From: an uncultured Pelagibacteraceae bacterium
Lineage (GTDB): Bacteria; Pseudomonadota; Alphaproteobacteria; Pelagibacterales; Pelagibacteraceae
Assembly: GCA_902594865.1 (NCBI GenBank)
Contig: CACJNV010000008.1
Location: 1-53,591 of the forward strand
Length of the DNA: 53,591 bases
Reading direction: 5' to 3'
Shown in pieces: positions 26,285-33,481 of this stretch (positions are counted from its first letter, which is position 1; each line of letters starts with the position of its first letter). Below the pieces are notes generated by a model. The model worked only from the letters and a program-made list of their open reading frames with translations, was not told the origin of the DNA and did not search any database. Made by a program: the position numbers and the translations under genes.

Positions 26285-26445
26285 ATAGAAGGAGGTTTAT
26301 GTTAATACTTTCACCACCTGATACTTAGCTGAACAGCTCATATTTCAAAAATATAACGAAAAATAAATTCCTCTCGGAATTATAATGCCAAAGAGGCGAT
26401 ACAAGGGAGCTCTTTAGGTATACACTTAAAGAGCGAACCCTTTAA
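26285..26445. ncRNA. Candidate structured RNA in the convergent gene-free region
   Basis: Within the 284-bp gap at 26165-26448 the right half is unusually rich in hairpins: AGCT-GAAC-AGCT (26327-26338), ATATTT-CAA-AAATAT (26340-26354), AATTCC-TCTC-GGAATT (26366-26381), and a larger stem of AAGGG plus GCTCTTTA at 26404-26416 paired with TAAAGAGC plus CCCTT at 26427-26442. A perfect AAGGAGG at 26289-26295 sits 3 nt before a 9-codon open frame (26299-26328). I see no rRNA, tRNA, tmRNA or RNase P signature. The left part (26165-26284) is plain AT-rich sequence. Strand is undetermined. Confidence 0.35.
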
Positions 26446-26448
26446 AAA

Positions 26449-26976
26449 CTAATTTACAGATTTTAATATTTCTAGTGGAAGTGGAGCTTCTGGGTATTTT
26501 TTTTGACACAACTTTTCATAGTTTTCACAAAAACTTAAAATAGTTTTTTGAACTTCTTTTTTATTTTTATTTGAAAGATTAAGGTCTTTAATTAATTCAC
26601 TGCAATTTTTTTCTAATTCTTTTATTTGCTCTCCTGAAAAAAATTCTCCTGTTTCTATTTCCCAATAAGTGTCTTCAAGTTCTTCATCGCTTAAATCATT
26701 AAGTTTTTTCAGTAATAATTTTATGGTCTCATCCTCTGTTTCCTTATCTCTCATGGGAGAATTCTTAAGTTTCCCAAGGCATTTATCTCTTAATCCATCA
26801 ATAAAATGAAAATAAGGTTTACCTTCTGAAAAATCTCTAAAATGATTTGTGTTAAAATATTTATCAATAGCTGTTTCTGTTGAAACCTTTTCTTTGCCTT
26901 TAATTATAGCAATTTGAACGTAAACTTCTTGGCTAATATATTCTTCAATATGATCTTTAACTTTTTGAGGAATCAT
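26449..26976 (-). CDS. Hypothetical cytoplasmic helical protein
   Basis: 175 residues, strongly charged and predicted largely helical; Glu/Lys-rich stretches near 75-145 (SDEELEDTYWEIETGEFFSG, IKELEKNCSELIKDLN) could form coiled coil. No signal peptide, membrane segment or recognised catalytic motif. It lies 15 bp downstream of the cytochrome c' gene on the same strand, so it may be co-transcribed. Unknown function. Confidence 0.75.
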   Translation of the reverse strand: MIPQKVKDHIEEYISQEVYVQIAIIKGKEKVSTETAIDKYFNTNHFRDFSEGKPYFHFIDGLRDKCLGKLKNSPMRDKETEDETIKLLLKKLNDLSDEELEDTYWEIETGEFFSGEQIKELEKNCSELIKDLNLSNKNKKEVQKTILSFCENYEKLCQKKYPEAPLPLEILKSVN

Positions 26977-26991
26977 CTTTAATATTAGTAA

Positions 26992-27459
26992 CTAATGTTC
27001 TTCTCTGTACCTGTTGTGACAAGCCTTACAATTACTCCACATAAATTTAGTTAGTGTACCTCGAATATCATCTGCATCCTCAATTACTGATGCAAGTTTT
27101 ATCATATCATCTGAGGCTTTTTGCATTAATGCATTGAATTCATCTTTTTCATCCCAAATTGTTAGTAAAGCTCCAGTATCAAAACCCTCTTGAGTATTTT
27201 CGGGAAATAAATCTATCAAAACTTTATAATTTTCGCTCATTTCCTTCATCAATACTGTAGCTTCTTCAAAATCAAGATTTGATGCTAGCGATTGAACTTT
27301 TTTAGCAGTTCTGTAATTTTTACTGAATAACGCTTGTCTACTTTTAATAATTTCCTCAGTAGTCATCTCTGCATTTGAATTAAATCCAATTAAAATAATA
27401 ATTGTTGATAATAAAAATATTTTAAACGAACTGTTTATGTGTTTAACTAAGGTATGCAT
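26992..27459 (-). CDS. Class II cytochrome c (cytochrome c'-like)
   Basis: 155 residues. A signal peptide (about 1-30, ending near FNSNAE) exports it to the periplasm. The single heme site CKACH is at 144-148, almost at the C-terminus as in cytochrome c'/c556 four-helix bundles. The preceding helices (EEATVLMKEMSENYKVLIDL, TLTKFMWSNCKACH) fit. Its ATG directly abuts the ATG of the divergent cytochrome b561 gene, so the two proteins are probably an electron-transfer pair. Confidence 0.9.
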   Translation of the reverse strand: MHTLVKHINSSFKIFLLSTIIILIGFNSNAEMTTEEIIKSRQALFSKNYRTAKKVQSLASNLDFEEATVLMKEMSENYKVLIDLFPENTQEGFDTGALLTIWDEKDEFNALMQKASDDMIKLASVIEDADDIRGTLTKFMWSNCKACHNRYREEH

Positions 27460-27981
27460 ATAAAAAATACCATAACAGAGTATGGTGTTATTTCAAAGAT
27501 TTTGCATTGGGTTAGTGCGTTACTACTATTTATTCAAATGCCACTTGGTTTCTATCTTGTAGATTTAGACTTTGGCGAACAAAGGATTAATATTGAAAAT
27601 ATCCATATAATAATAGGATTAACTATATTTTACTTAGTAATAATAAGATTGCTCATCAAGATATTTAATCCTACACCAAAATTAGAACCTAGTATTTTTA
27701 AAGGACAAAAGTTTTTAGCAAAATTAAATCATATACTTTTATATGTGACAATTTTATCAATCACAATTTCTGGGATTCTAAAAAAATTATTTAATGGAGA
27801 AACATTAATAATTTTATTCAAAGAAATAAAAATTCAAGATAACTTTGGATTAGCTGATCAATTTTATGAAATTCATATTTTATCTAATTATTTAATGATC
27901 GCTCTAATTTCAATTCATATACTAGCAGTGATAGTGCATAAAATTTTTTTTAATGATAATTTATTAAAAAGAATGCTTTAA
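27454..27981 (+). CDS. Cytochrome b561-family membrane protein
   Basis: 175 residues with four transmembrane helices. Heme-ligand histidines are visible in KILHWVSALLLF, ENIHIIIGL, LNHILLYV and YEIHILSN/ISIHILAVIVHK, the pattern of bacterial b561 (CybB-like). It probably exchanges electrons between the quinone pool and the periplasmic cytochrome encoded divergently. The palindrome ATGCAT at 27454-27459 holds both start codons, leaving no separate leader for either gene. Confidence 0.87.
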   Translation: MHIKNTITEYGVISKILHWVSALLLFIQMPLGFYLVDLDFGEQRINIENIHIIIGLTIFYLVIIRLLIKIFNPTPKLEPSIFKGQKFLAKLNHILLYVTILSITISGILKKLFNGETLIILFKEIKIQDNFGLADQFYEIHILSNYLMIALISIHILAVIVHKIFFNDNLLKRML

Positions 27982-27986
27982 ATTTA

Positions 27987-28424
27987 TTAATGACAATTAA
28001 TTCCAAATTTTTTTAATCTCCAATAATTATAAGGCCAAGGAGTTAAAAAACCTACGATTAGCATTATTGGCACCACCCACCACGTTAAAATTGCACCTCC
28101 AGTTAATACATAGTCAGTCAAGTTCATCATAATTTCCATGCTGATCATTGAAATTAAGCTCATCCCACAAGCTGTTTTGAATGCGTTAACAAAATTAAAA
28201 TTTTGTGTCATTAAAATTATTGTTTCTAAAATAATACTTGTGATCAGTCCGTTAATAATTGCTAAAATCATTATTCCTAAAACTGGAAAAGGAATTTGAG
28301 TTAATTGAAAAAATAATATTGTTCCAAAATCTCCAATTGCACAACCAAGTACACACCAAGCTGTGTTTTTTGCGCTTCTTTTCCAGGTATGTCTACAAGA
28401 CCAATGAAATGTAGAGGTATTCAT
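27987..28424 (-). CDS. DUF4396 membrane protein
   Basis: 145 residues, four transmembrane helices. HWSCRHTWKRSAKNTAWC followed by LGCAIGDFGT at the N-terminus and WWVVPIMLIVGFLTPWPYNY near the end fit the DUF4396 family as I recall it. The Cys/His-rich start (CRHTWKR, AWCVLGC) suggests metal interaction, which is speculation. It is convergent with the b561 gene and divergent from the MBL gene. Confidence 0.8.
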   Translation of the reverse strand: MNTSTFHWSCRHTWKRSAKNTAWCVLGCAIGDFGTILFFQLTQIPFPVLGIMILAIINGLITSIILETIILMTQNFNFVNAFKTACGMSLISMISMEIMMNLTDYVLTGGAILTWWVVPIMLIVGFLTPWPYNYWRLKKFGINCH

Positions 28425-28446
28425 TATAATTTGATATTAATGATAA

Positions 28447-28839
28447 ATGATTTTTAGACAAGTTTTCGATAATAAATCATCAACTTATACTTATTTAATT
28501 GCTTCGGCAAAAGGTCGCGAGGCAGTCATTATTGATCCAGTAATTGAGAATGTCCAGAGCTACATTGAGCTACTAAATGAATTAGATTTAAAATTAGTTA
28601 AGGTAATAGATACACATATACATGCTGACCATGTAACTGGTGCGAGTAAGCTTAAACTAGCAACAAATTGTTCTACACTAATGGGGGAACACACACCTGC
28701 TGATGCTGTAGAAATTAAAGTAAAGGACGATGAAATAATAAAAATTGATCAAATAGAAATTAGAGCGATGTATACCCCTGGTCATACTTCAGATAGTTAC
28801 AGCTTCTTAATGAATAATTGTTGTTTTTCCAATTCCTGA
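28447..28839 (+). pseudogene. MBL-fold hydrolase (ETHE1/persulfide dioxygenase-like), 3' end lost
   Basis: The first 124 residues are a normal metallo-beta-lactamase N-terminus: TYTYLIASAKGREAVIIDP, the metal motif THIHADH (H57, H59, D61, H62) and H113 in YTPGHTSDSYSFLMNN. Related enzymes are about 230-250 residues and continue with a CVFTGDTL-like block bearing an essential aspartate. Here the frame instead runs into CCFSNS and stops, because from about 28819 the DNA is the antisense of an ABC ATPase gene. The protein would lack half its metal site and be inactive. Confidence 0.85.
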
Positions 28840-28959
28840 GGGACCTAAAATACACAAAGTTTCTCCTTCATTTTCAATTGCAAATGAAGCGTTTTTAACT
28901 TTGGTTTTTCCACCAATTATAAAATCAACACCTTTAATGTCTAAAAAATTATTTTTCAT
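28807..28959 (-). pseudogene. fbpC: Iron(III) ABC transporter ATPase, only the N-terminal 47 residues remain
   Basis: From the ATG at 28957-28959, which overlaps the permease stop in ATGA fashion, the minus strand encodes MKNNFLDIKGVDFIIGG, VKNASFAIENEGETL and the Walker A GPSGIGKTT, then fails at TAA (28807-28809) inside DNA belonging to the MBL gene. A complete FbpC/AfuC ATPase would be about 340 residues, with Walker B and the ABC signature. As sequenced, this iron transporter has no local ATPase. Confidence 0.85.
28815..28826. other. Chimeric junction between two truncated convergent genes
   Basis: Left of this point the sequence is sense MBL hydrolase; right of it the sequence is antisense ABC ATPase. 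The bases TGT/TTGT around 28818-28824 fit both genes, i.e. a short microhomology. Both genes lose their 3' portions, as expected if a segment between two convergent genes had been deleted or if two reads/contigs were wrongly joined. Confidence 0.8.
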
Positions 28960-30575
28960 TTTTCTCTTAGAATATATTTAGATGTAAACATAATAAATAT
29001 AGTTGCAATTAAAATTAAAAATAATGATGGAACTGCTGCAGCTTCTAACAGATCCTCAGATGCAGATATATAGGCTGTTGTAGCAAAAGTTTCAAAATTA
29101 AATGGTCTTAAAATAAGGGTTATTGGTAACTCTCTTATTATTTCTAAAGAAATCAATATAGCTACAAATAAAAGAGAATTTCTTAAGAAAGGAACGTGAA
29201 TATTCATGAAGGTTTTCTTTTTGGAATAACCAAGCAGATATGAACTTTCATCAACTGAAATATTTATTTTTTCATAACCTGACTTAATTCCATTAAATGC
29301 TAATGAATAAAATCTTACAAAATAAACTAAAACAAGACCAAGAACAGAACCAATAAAGATTTTTTTAATAGACAAAAATCCTAGAGTTTTAACAATGTTT
29401 TCATCAAACCAAGCAATAAAGGTAATAAATGCTACAGCTAAAATAACACCTGGAATAGCATAACCTGATATGGATATAGTTGATAAAAAATTTAAAACTT
29501 TATTTCTAGAAACTCTATTTCCATAATTTGAAATTAAAGAAAATAAAATCAAGACTATGCTAGATAAAATCACCAAATAAATTGTATTTAAAGTAAGTGA
29601 AATTACATCAATATCAAAGAGATTTTCTGGAAATTTAATTGTCCAATATAACATTTGGCTTAAAGGAAATAAAAAACTTAAAAAGAAAATAATAAAACAA
29701 AACAAAAGTGCAAAAAAAGATTTTTTTCCAGACAATATAATTTTTTCTTTTTGTTTAAATCCACCTCTTGAATTAAAATGATATTTAGCTTTTTTTCTAG
29801 AAAAATTTTCAATTATAAAACATGCAAATATAAATATTAGTAAGAAAAAGGATAATCTATTTGAAAAAGCCAGGTCATCAAATGTAATCCATGAATTATA
29901 AATTCCAGTGGTTAAGGTATTTATTGAAAAAAAATCAACTGCACCAAATTCTGCTAATGTTTCCATCGCAACAAGAGATAATCCAGCAACAATAGCTGGC
30001 CTAGCAGCTGGTAATATTAAAGAATATAAAGATTTAAATTTTGAAAAACCTAAACTTCTTCCTAAATCAATTAAGTTTTGAGATTGATATAAAAATGATG
30101 CTCTAGAAAGAATATATACATAAGCGTATAATGAAAATGAAAGGGAAAGTACTGCTCCAAGAAGACCATCGAACTTTGGGATATGTTTGTTGTATTCCCC
30201 TTCTCCAAATAAATTTGTCAATATTGTAAAAGCTGTACCATAATTTTCAAAAAAGGCCGTCAAAGAATATGCATAAATGTAAGGTGGAACAGCAAAAGAA
30301 AGTATAAGGCCCCATTTAAAGAAATCACTCAGAGGAAATTTATAAAATGAAACTAAGTATGCAGATGCAGTACCTATTATAAATGTTAAGATTAAGACAC
30401 ATAAGAGTAGTGTGAAAGAATTAAAAATATATTCAAATAAAAAAGTATCTTTTAATACTTGATAATAATTTGAGGTCTCTTCAAAAAAACTAAAAAAAAC
30501 TGTAACTATTGGAATTAATACACCTATAGACACCAATAAAGAGGATAGAAACCAGATATTTAAATTCTTTAACAT
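28956..30575 (-). CDS. fbpB: Iron(III) ABC transporter permease (FbpB/SfuB type)
   Basis: 539 residues with about 12 transmembrane helices in two homologous halves. The first half has the EAA-type loop LGRSLGFSKFKSLYSLILPA followed by ARPAIVAG, the second SSYLLGYSKKKTFMNIHVPF, both contacting the ATPase. The fused double-permease form is typical of ferric-iron importers with FbpA/FutA binding proteins, one of which is encoded at 31442. The partner ATPase begins immediately downstream but is broken. Confidence 0.92.
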   Translation of the reverse strand: MLKNLNIWFLSSLLVSIGVLIPIVTVFFSFFEETSNYYQVLKDTFLFEYIFNSFTLLLCVLILTFIIGTASAYLVSFYKFPLSDFFKWGLILSFAVPPYIYAYSLTAFFENYGTAFTILTNLFGEGEYNKHIPKFDGLLGAVLSLSFSLYAYVYILSRASFLYQSQNLIDLGRSLGFSKFKSLYSLILPAARPAIVAGLSLVAMETLAEFGAVDFFSINTLTTGIYNSWITFDDLAFSNRLSFFLLIFIFACFIIENFSRKKAKYHFNSRGGFKQKEKIILSGKKSFFALLFCFIIFFLSFLFPLSQMLYWTIKFPENLFDIDVISLTLNTIYLVILSSIVLILFSLISNYGNRVSRNKVLNFLSTISISGYAIPGVILAVAFITFIAWFDENIVKTLGFLSIKKIFIGSVLGLVLVYFVRFYSLAFNGIKSGYEKINISVDESSYLLGYSKKKTFMNIHVPFLRNSLLFVAILISLEIIRELPITLILRPFNFETFATTAYISASEDLLEAAAVPSLFLILIATIFIMFTSKYILREK

Positions 30576-30615
30576 TAAGGGTCTTATAATATAAAAAATT
30601 TTTTTTAATATGATT

Positions 30616-31161
30616 TTACTTTGATGCAGAAAGGTATTTTAGTGTGTTTTCTGGTGTTGTTTCTATATATGGATCATCATCAGAACCTGAGTTATTAATT
30701 CCTGGCTCTTGCCACCATTTTTCAACAATACCGTCATTAATAACGGCCATATATCTCCAACTTCTTTGGCCAAATCCATCATGGTCTTTAGAAATTAACA
30801 TTCCCATATATTTTGTAAAAAGTCCTGATCCATCTGGTATTACTTTAACATTAGAAATATCCATTTTTTTTGCCCACGCATTCATGACGTATGAGTCGTT
30901 TACTGAACAACAATAAATTTCGTCAATGCCAAGTTTTTTTAATTCATCAGCATTTTTTTCAAATCCAGGTAATTGTTGAGAGGAGCATGTTGGTGTAAAT
31001 GCACCAGGTAAACTAAATAAAATTACTCTTTTATTTTTAAAAAAATCATCAGTAGATTTATTTATCCACTTCCCACCAATTGCACATGCAATTTCATTAT
31101 TCGAAGTATCACCTTCTCTAATTCTAAAAGTTACTTGGGGTATTTTAAATCCTTCAATCAT
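30616..31161 (-). CDS. Peroxiredoxin of the Prx5 (AhpC/TSA, redoxin) type
   Basis: 181 residues, thioredoxin fold. Peroxidatic C59 in FSLPGAFTPTCSSQQLPGF; the PGAFTPTCS form is the Prx5/AhpE-like group, which reduces peroxides using glutaredoxin, glutathione or thioredoxin. VNDSYVMNAWAK and RSWRYMAVINDGIVEKW follow the family. It lies inside the iron-uptake gene set, consistent with protection from iron-driven peroxide damage. A strong hairpin occupies its leader. Confidence 0.92.
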   Translation of the reverse strand: MIEGFKIPQVTFRIREGDTSNNEIACAIGGKWINKSTDDFFKNKRVILFSLPGAFTPTCSSQQLPGFEKNADELKKLGIDEIYCCSVNDSYVMNAWAKKMDISNVKVIPDGSGLFTKYMGMLISKDHDGFGQRSWRYMAVINDGIVEKWWQEPGINNSGSDDDPYIETTPENTLKYLSASK

Positions 31162-31171
31162 ATTTTTTTAA

Positions 31172-31227
31172 TGCCCACGACAATTTTTAGGAAAGGGTAA
31201 AGATCCTAAAGGAGAGTGACGTGGGCA
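31172..31227 (-). ncRNA. Nested two-stem structure in the peroxiredoxin leader
   Basis: TGCCCACG at 31172-31179 pairs perfectly with CGTGGGCA at 31220-31227, and inside it TTTAGGA at 31186-31192 pairs with TCCTAAA at 31204-31210 around an 11-nt loop. The GC-rich outer stem is exceptional for this DNA. On the minus strand it lies between the small Cys-rich gene and the peroxiredoxin ATG, ending 10 nt before that ATG. It could be an intergenic terminator/processing site or a 5' regulatory RNA. I do not recognise a known class. Confidence 0.5.
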
Positions 31228-31249
31228 CCGTCTAAAAAGAAATATATCA

Positions 31250-31435
31250 TCATTTAAAAGGAGTGAGGATGTCTAGAGCCTCGTCTTTTTCAATCTCTGA
31301 TAATTTTCTATTATTTATTTTTCTTTTAATCTTTTCACACTCCGATGAGCATGGTTCACATGTTATCTGACCCTCAAGTGAACCGCTCATATCAGAAGAA
31401 TTACTTAAATCAAAATTAAATAAATTCTTTTTCAC
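31250..31435 (-). CDS. Small Cys-rich protein of the iron-uptake gene set
   Basis: 61 residues. A hydrophilic N-terminus (MKKNLFNFDLSNSSDMSGSL) leads to ITCEPCSSECEKI, three cysteines in a CxxCxxxC arrangement that could bind a metal or an iron-sulfur cluster, and a charged helix at the C-terminus. It starts 6 bp after the stop of the iron-binding protein gene, so it is co-transcribed with it. No family recognised; a role in iron or redox handling is a guess from position. Confidence 0.65.
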   Translation of the reverse strand: MKKNLFNFDLSNSSDMSGSLEGQITCEPCSSECEKIKRKINNRKLSEIEKDEALDILTPFK

Positions 31436-31441
31436 TATATG

Positions 31442-32470
31442 TTACTTCCAACCAGCAGCTGTCATAACTTCTAATGCAGCAGCTTGTTTTTTTCCATAAC
31501 TAGAAACTTTAGTTGATAGATCTTGTTTAAAATCTAACCCTAAATTATTTACTACTAATGGACTTGGAGAAACACCATCAATCATAGGAAACTCAAACGT
31601 ATTATTCGTAAAGTGTTCCTGTGACTCTGGTGACAATAAAAAGTCAACAAGTGCGATCGCATTCGCTTTATTTGGTGCACCTTTAACTAAAGCAGCACAG
31701 CTAATATTCATATGTGTTCCTCTATCATTTTGATTGGGGAAAAACGCTTTTACTTTTTTTGCAGCTTCTTGTTGTTCAGCACCTTTTTTACCTGAAAGCA
31801 TAAGTGCTAAATAATAAGTATTAGCTACAGCAATATCAGCTTCTCCTGCTGCAACAGCCATGATTTGAGCTCTATCGTTTCCTTTTGGCTCTCTTGCCAT
31901 ATTAGAAACAACACCTTTTGCCCATTCGGCTGTAGCTTTTTTTCCATTATTTTCTATTAATGAAGCCACTAGAGATTTGTTATAAATATTACTTGATTTT
32001 CTTATTACTAATCTACCTTTCCATTTTGGATCAGCTAAACCTTCGTAAGTTAAACCAGATAATTCAGCACCACTTACTCTTTCAGGTGAGTAATAAATTA
32101 TTCTTGCTCTTTTTGCTACTCCAACCCATTTAGTGGTTCTGAAGTTTTTTGGAACAGATGCTTTGATTGTTGCAGATGATAAACCACCTTGAAGCAAACC
32201 TTTAGCATCCATTGCGCCACATCTTCCAGCATCCGCAGTAATATAAAGATCAGCTGAAGAATCTGCTCCTTCCTCGGCTATTCTTTTTTCTAAGGCTCCT
32301 GATTTACCATTAATTAAATTTACTTTAATTCCTGTAGCTGCTGTAAATTTTCCATACATTTCAGCATCAGCCTTATAATGTCTTGCATTAAATACATTAA
32401 CTTCATTTGCAATTGCAAAAGTTGATACAAATAAAGATGTAATTAACGCCAAAATTGATAATTTTCTCAT
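31442..32470 (-). CDS. fbpA: Iron(III)-binding periplasmic protein (FbpA/FutA type)
   Basis: 342 residues with a signal peptide ending at FAIANE (about residue 22). EVNVFNARHYKADAEMYGKF is the conserved start of the mature ferric-binding protein, and the tyrosines in YYSPERV and NTYYLALML fit the usual tyrosine iron ligands. It delivers iron to the FbpB permease. AAGGAG, 4 nt before ATG, is a strong ribosome site, and two Fur-box-like palindromes lie upstream. Confidence 0.95.
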   Translation of the reverse strand: MRKLSILALITSLFVSTFAIANEVNVFNARHYKADAEMYGKFTAATGIKVNLINGKSGALEKRIAEEGADSSADLYITADAGRCGAMDAKGLLQGGLSSATIKASVPKNFRTTKWVGVAKRARIIYYSPERVSGAELSGLTYEGLADPKWKGRLVIRKSSNIYNKSLVASLIENNGKKATAEWAKGVVSNMAREPKGNDRAQIMAVAAGEADIAVANTYYLALMLSGKKGAEQQEAAKKVKAFFPNQNDRGTHMNISCAALVKGAPNKANAIALVDFLLSPESQEHFTNNTFEFPMIDGVSPSPLVVNNLGLDFKQDLSTKVSSYGKKQAAALEVMTAAGWK

Positions 32471-32498
32471 TAAACTCCTTAATTTTTACGTTATTGAT

Positions 32499-32517
32499 GA
32501 GAATGAGAACTATTCTC
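32499..32517. promoter_or_regulatory. Fur-box-like operator 1 upstream of fbpA
   Basis: The 19-bp GAGAATGAGAACTATTCTC matches the classical Fur consensus GATAATGATAATCATTATC at 14 of 19 positions by my count and sits 29 bp upstream of the fbpA start. Its outer arms (TGAGAAT/ATTCTCA, including one flanking base on each side) form a perfect repeat. Iron-dependent repression of the iron transporter is the expected function. Confidence 0.7.
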
Positions 32518-32520
32518 AAT

Positions 32521-32539
32521 GCGAATGATTATCAATCGC
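32521..32539. promoter_or_regulatory. Fur-box-like operator 2 upstream of fbpA
   Basis: GCGAATGATTATCAATCGC is a 9-1-9 palindrome with a single mismatched pair and matches the Fur consensus at 13 of 19 positions by my count. It is 3 bp beyond operator 1, so the two would be bound on adjacent turns of the helix. Between fbpA and the LysR stop no other conserved element is visible. Confidence 0.7.
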
Positions 32540-32593
32540 AATAATGTCGCAGATTTAGATTTATAATAATTTAAGGGGTTTTTTGGCTATTTT

Positions 32594-33481
32594 CTATTTC
32601 CAGTCGCCAATTTTACTGAATAAGAAATTTCTGAAAGCTTGGACTCTAGCTGTGTTTTTTAGTGATTGCGGGTAAACAAAGTGTGCCTCTGTTATAGGTC
32701 CTTCTACTTTTGGAAGCACTTTAATGACGTTATTAGAATTTGATACTAAATATTCTGGAAGAGCTGCTAATCCAACTCCAGACTCAACTGCTAACAATAA
32801 TCCCATTACGCTATTCACTTTCATTATTGTTTTTCTTTTCTTTCCATCATGCATTCCAATTTTGAGTGCCCAATCAGGATTATAAACTGGAGAAGGAGCA
32901 CCTTTTCCAAAAGAAATAAATTTATGTTTATTTAAATCACCTATTGTTTTTGGCATCCCATTTTTTTCTAAGTACTTATTTGATCCATAAATAAAGTACT
33001 TAATATCAACTAATTTTTTTTGAATATAATTAAGCTGTTTTGGTCTTCTCATGAAAATTCCAATATCAGCTTGTCGAGTGCTCAAATCTAGTTCCTTATC
33101 ATCAAAAACTAATTCAATCTCAATTTCAGGGTTAAGTCTCATAAATTCTTGAATTCTTGGAGTTAACCAGTGTGTTCCAAAACTTCTAACCGTCGTAATT
33201 GTTAATTTACCTGTTGGTTTATTTTTTTGATCCCCCAATGAAGTTTCAACTTCTTTAAGTTTGCTGATTACTTCATGAGCTGTTTTAAATACATATTCAC
33301 CATTTTCTGTAAGAGTTAACCCTCTTGCATGTCTTTCAAACAATTGTACTTTTAAATCTTGTTCCAATGATTGAATTTGCCTACTAATAGCTGATTGGCT
33401 AAGATTTAAATTAACAGTGGCATTCGTAAAGCTTCCAGCTTCAGCCACAGCATGAAAAATTTTTAATTTATCCCAGTCCAT
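32594..33481 (-). CDS. LysR-family transcriptional regulator
   Basis: 295 residues. N-terminal winged helix-turn-helix at about 1-60 (FHAVAEAGSFTNATVNLNLS then QSAISRQIQSLEQDL), then the effector-binding domain from about 90 (GKLTITTVRSFGTHWLTPRI). GcvA-like overall. The gene overlaps the acrylyl-CoA reductase gene by 1 bp on the same strand, so it is probably transcribed with it, and may regulate it or targets elsewhere. No effector can be inferred. Confidence 0.93.
   Translation of the reverse strand: MDWDKLKIFHAVAEAGSFTNATVNLNLSQSAISRQIQSLEQDLKVQLFERHARGLTLTENGEYVFKTAHEVISKLKEVETSLGDQKNKPTGKLTITTVRSFGTHWLTPRIQEFMRLNPEIEIELVFDDKELDLSTRQADIGIFMRRPKQLNYIQKKLVDIKYFIYGSNKYLEKNGMPKTIGDLNKHKFISFGKGAPSPVYNPDWALKIGMHDGKKRKTIMKVNSVMGLLLAVESGVGLAALPEYLVSNSNNVIKVLPKVEGPITEAHFVYPQSLKNTARVQAFRNFLFSKIGDWK

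Noticed and set aside
26299..26328. Nine-codon open frame with a strong Shine-Dalgarno in the structured region
   Set aside because: Spacing of 3 nt is short and nine codons are too few to claim a gene without transcript data; mentioned only as part of the RNA candidate.
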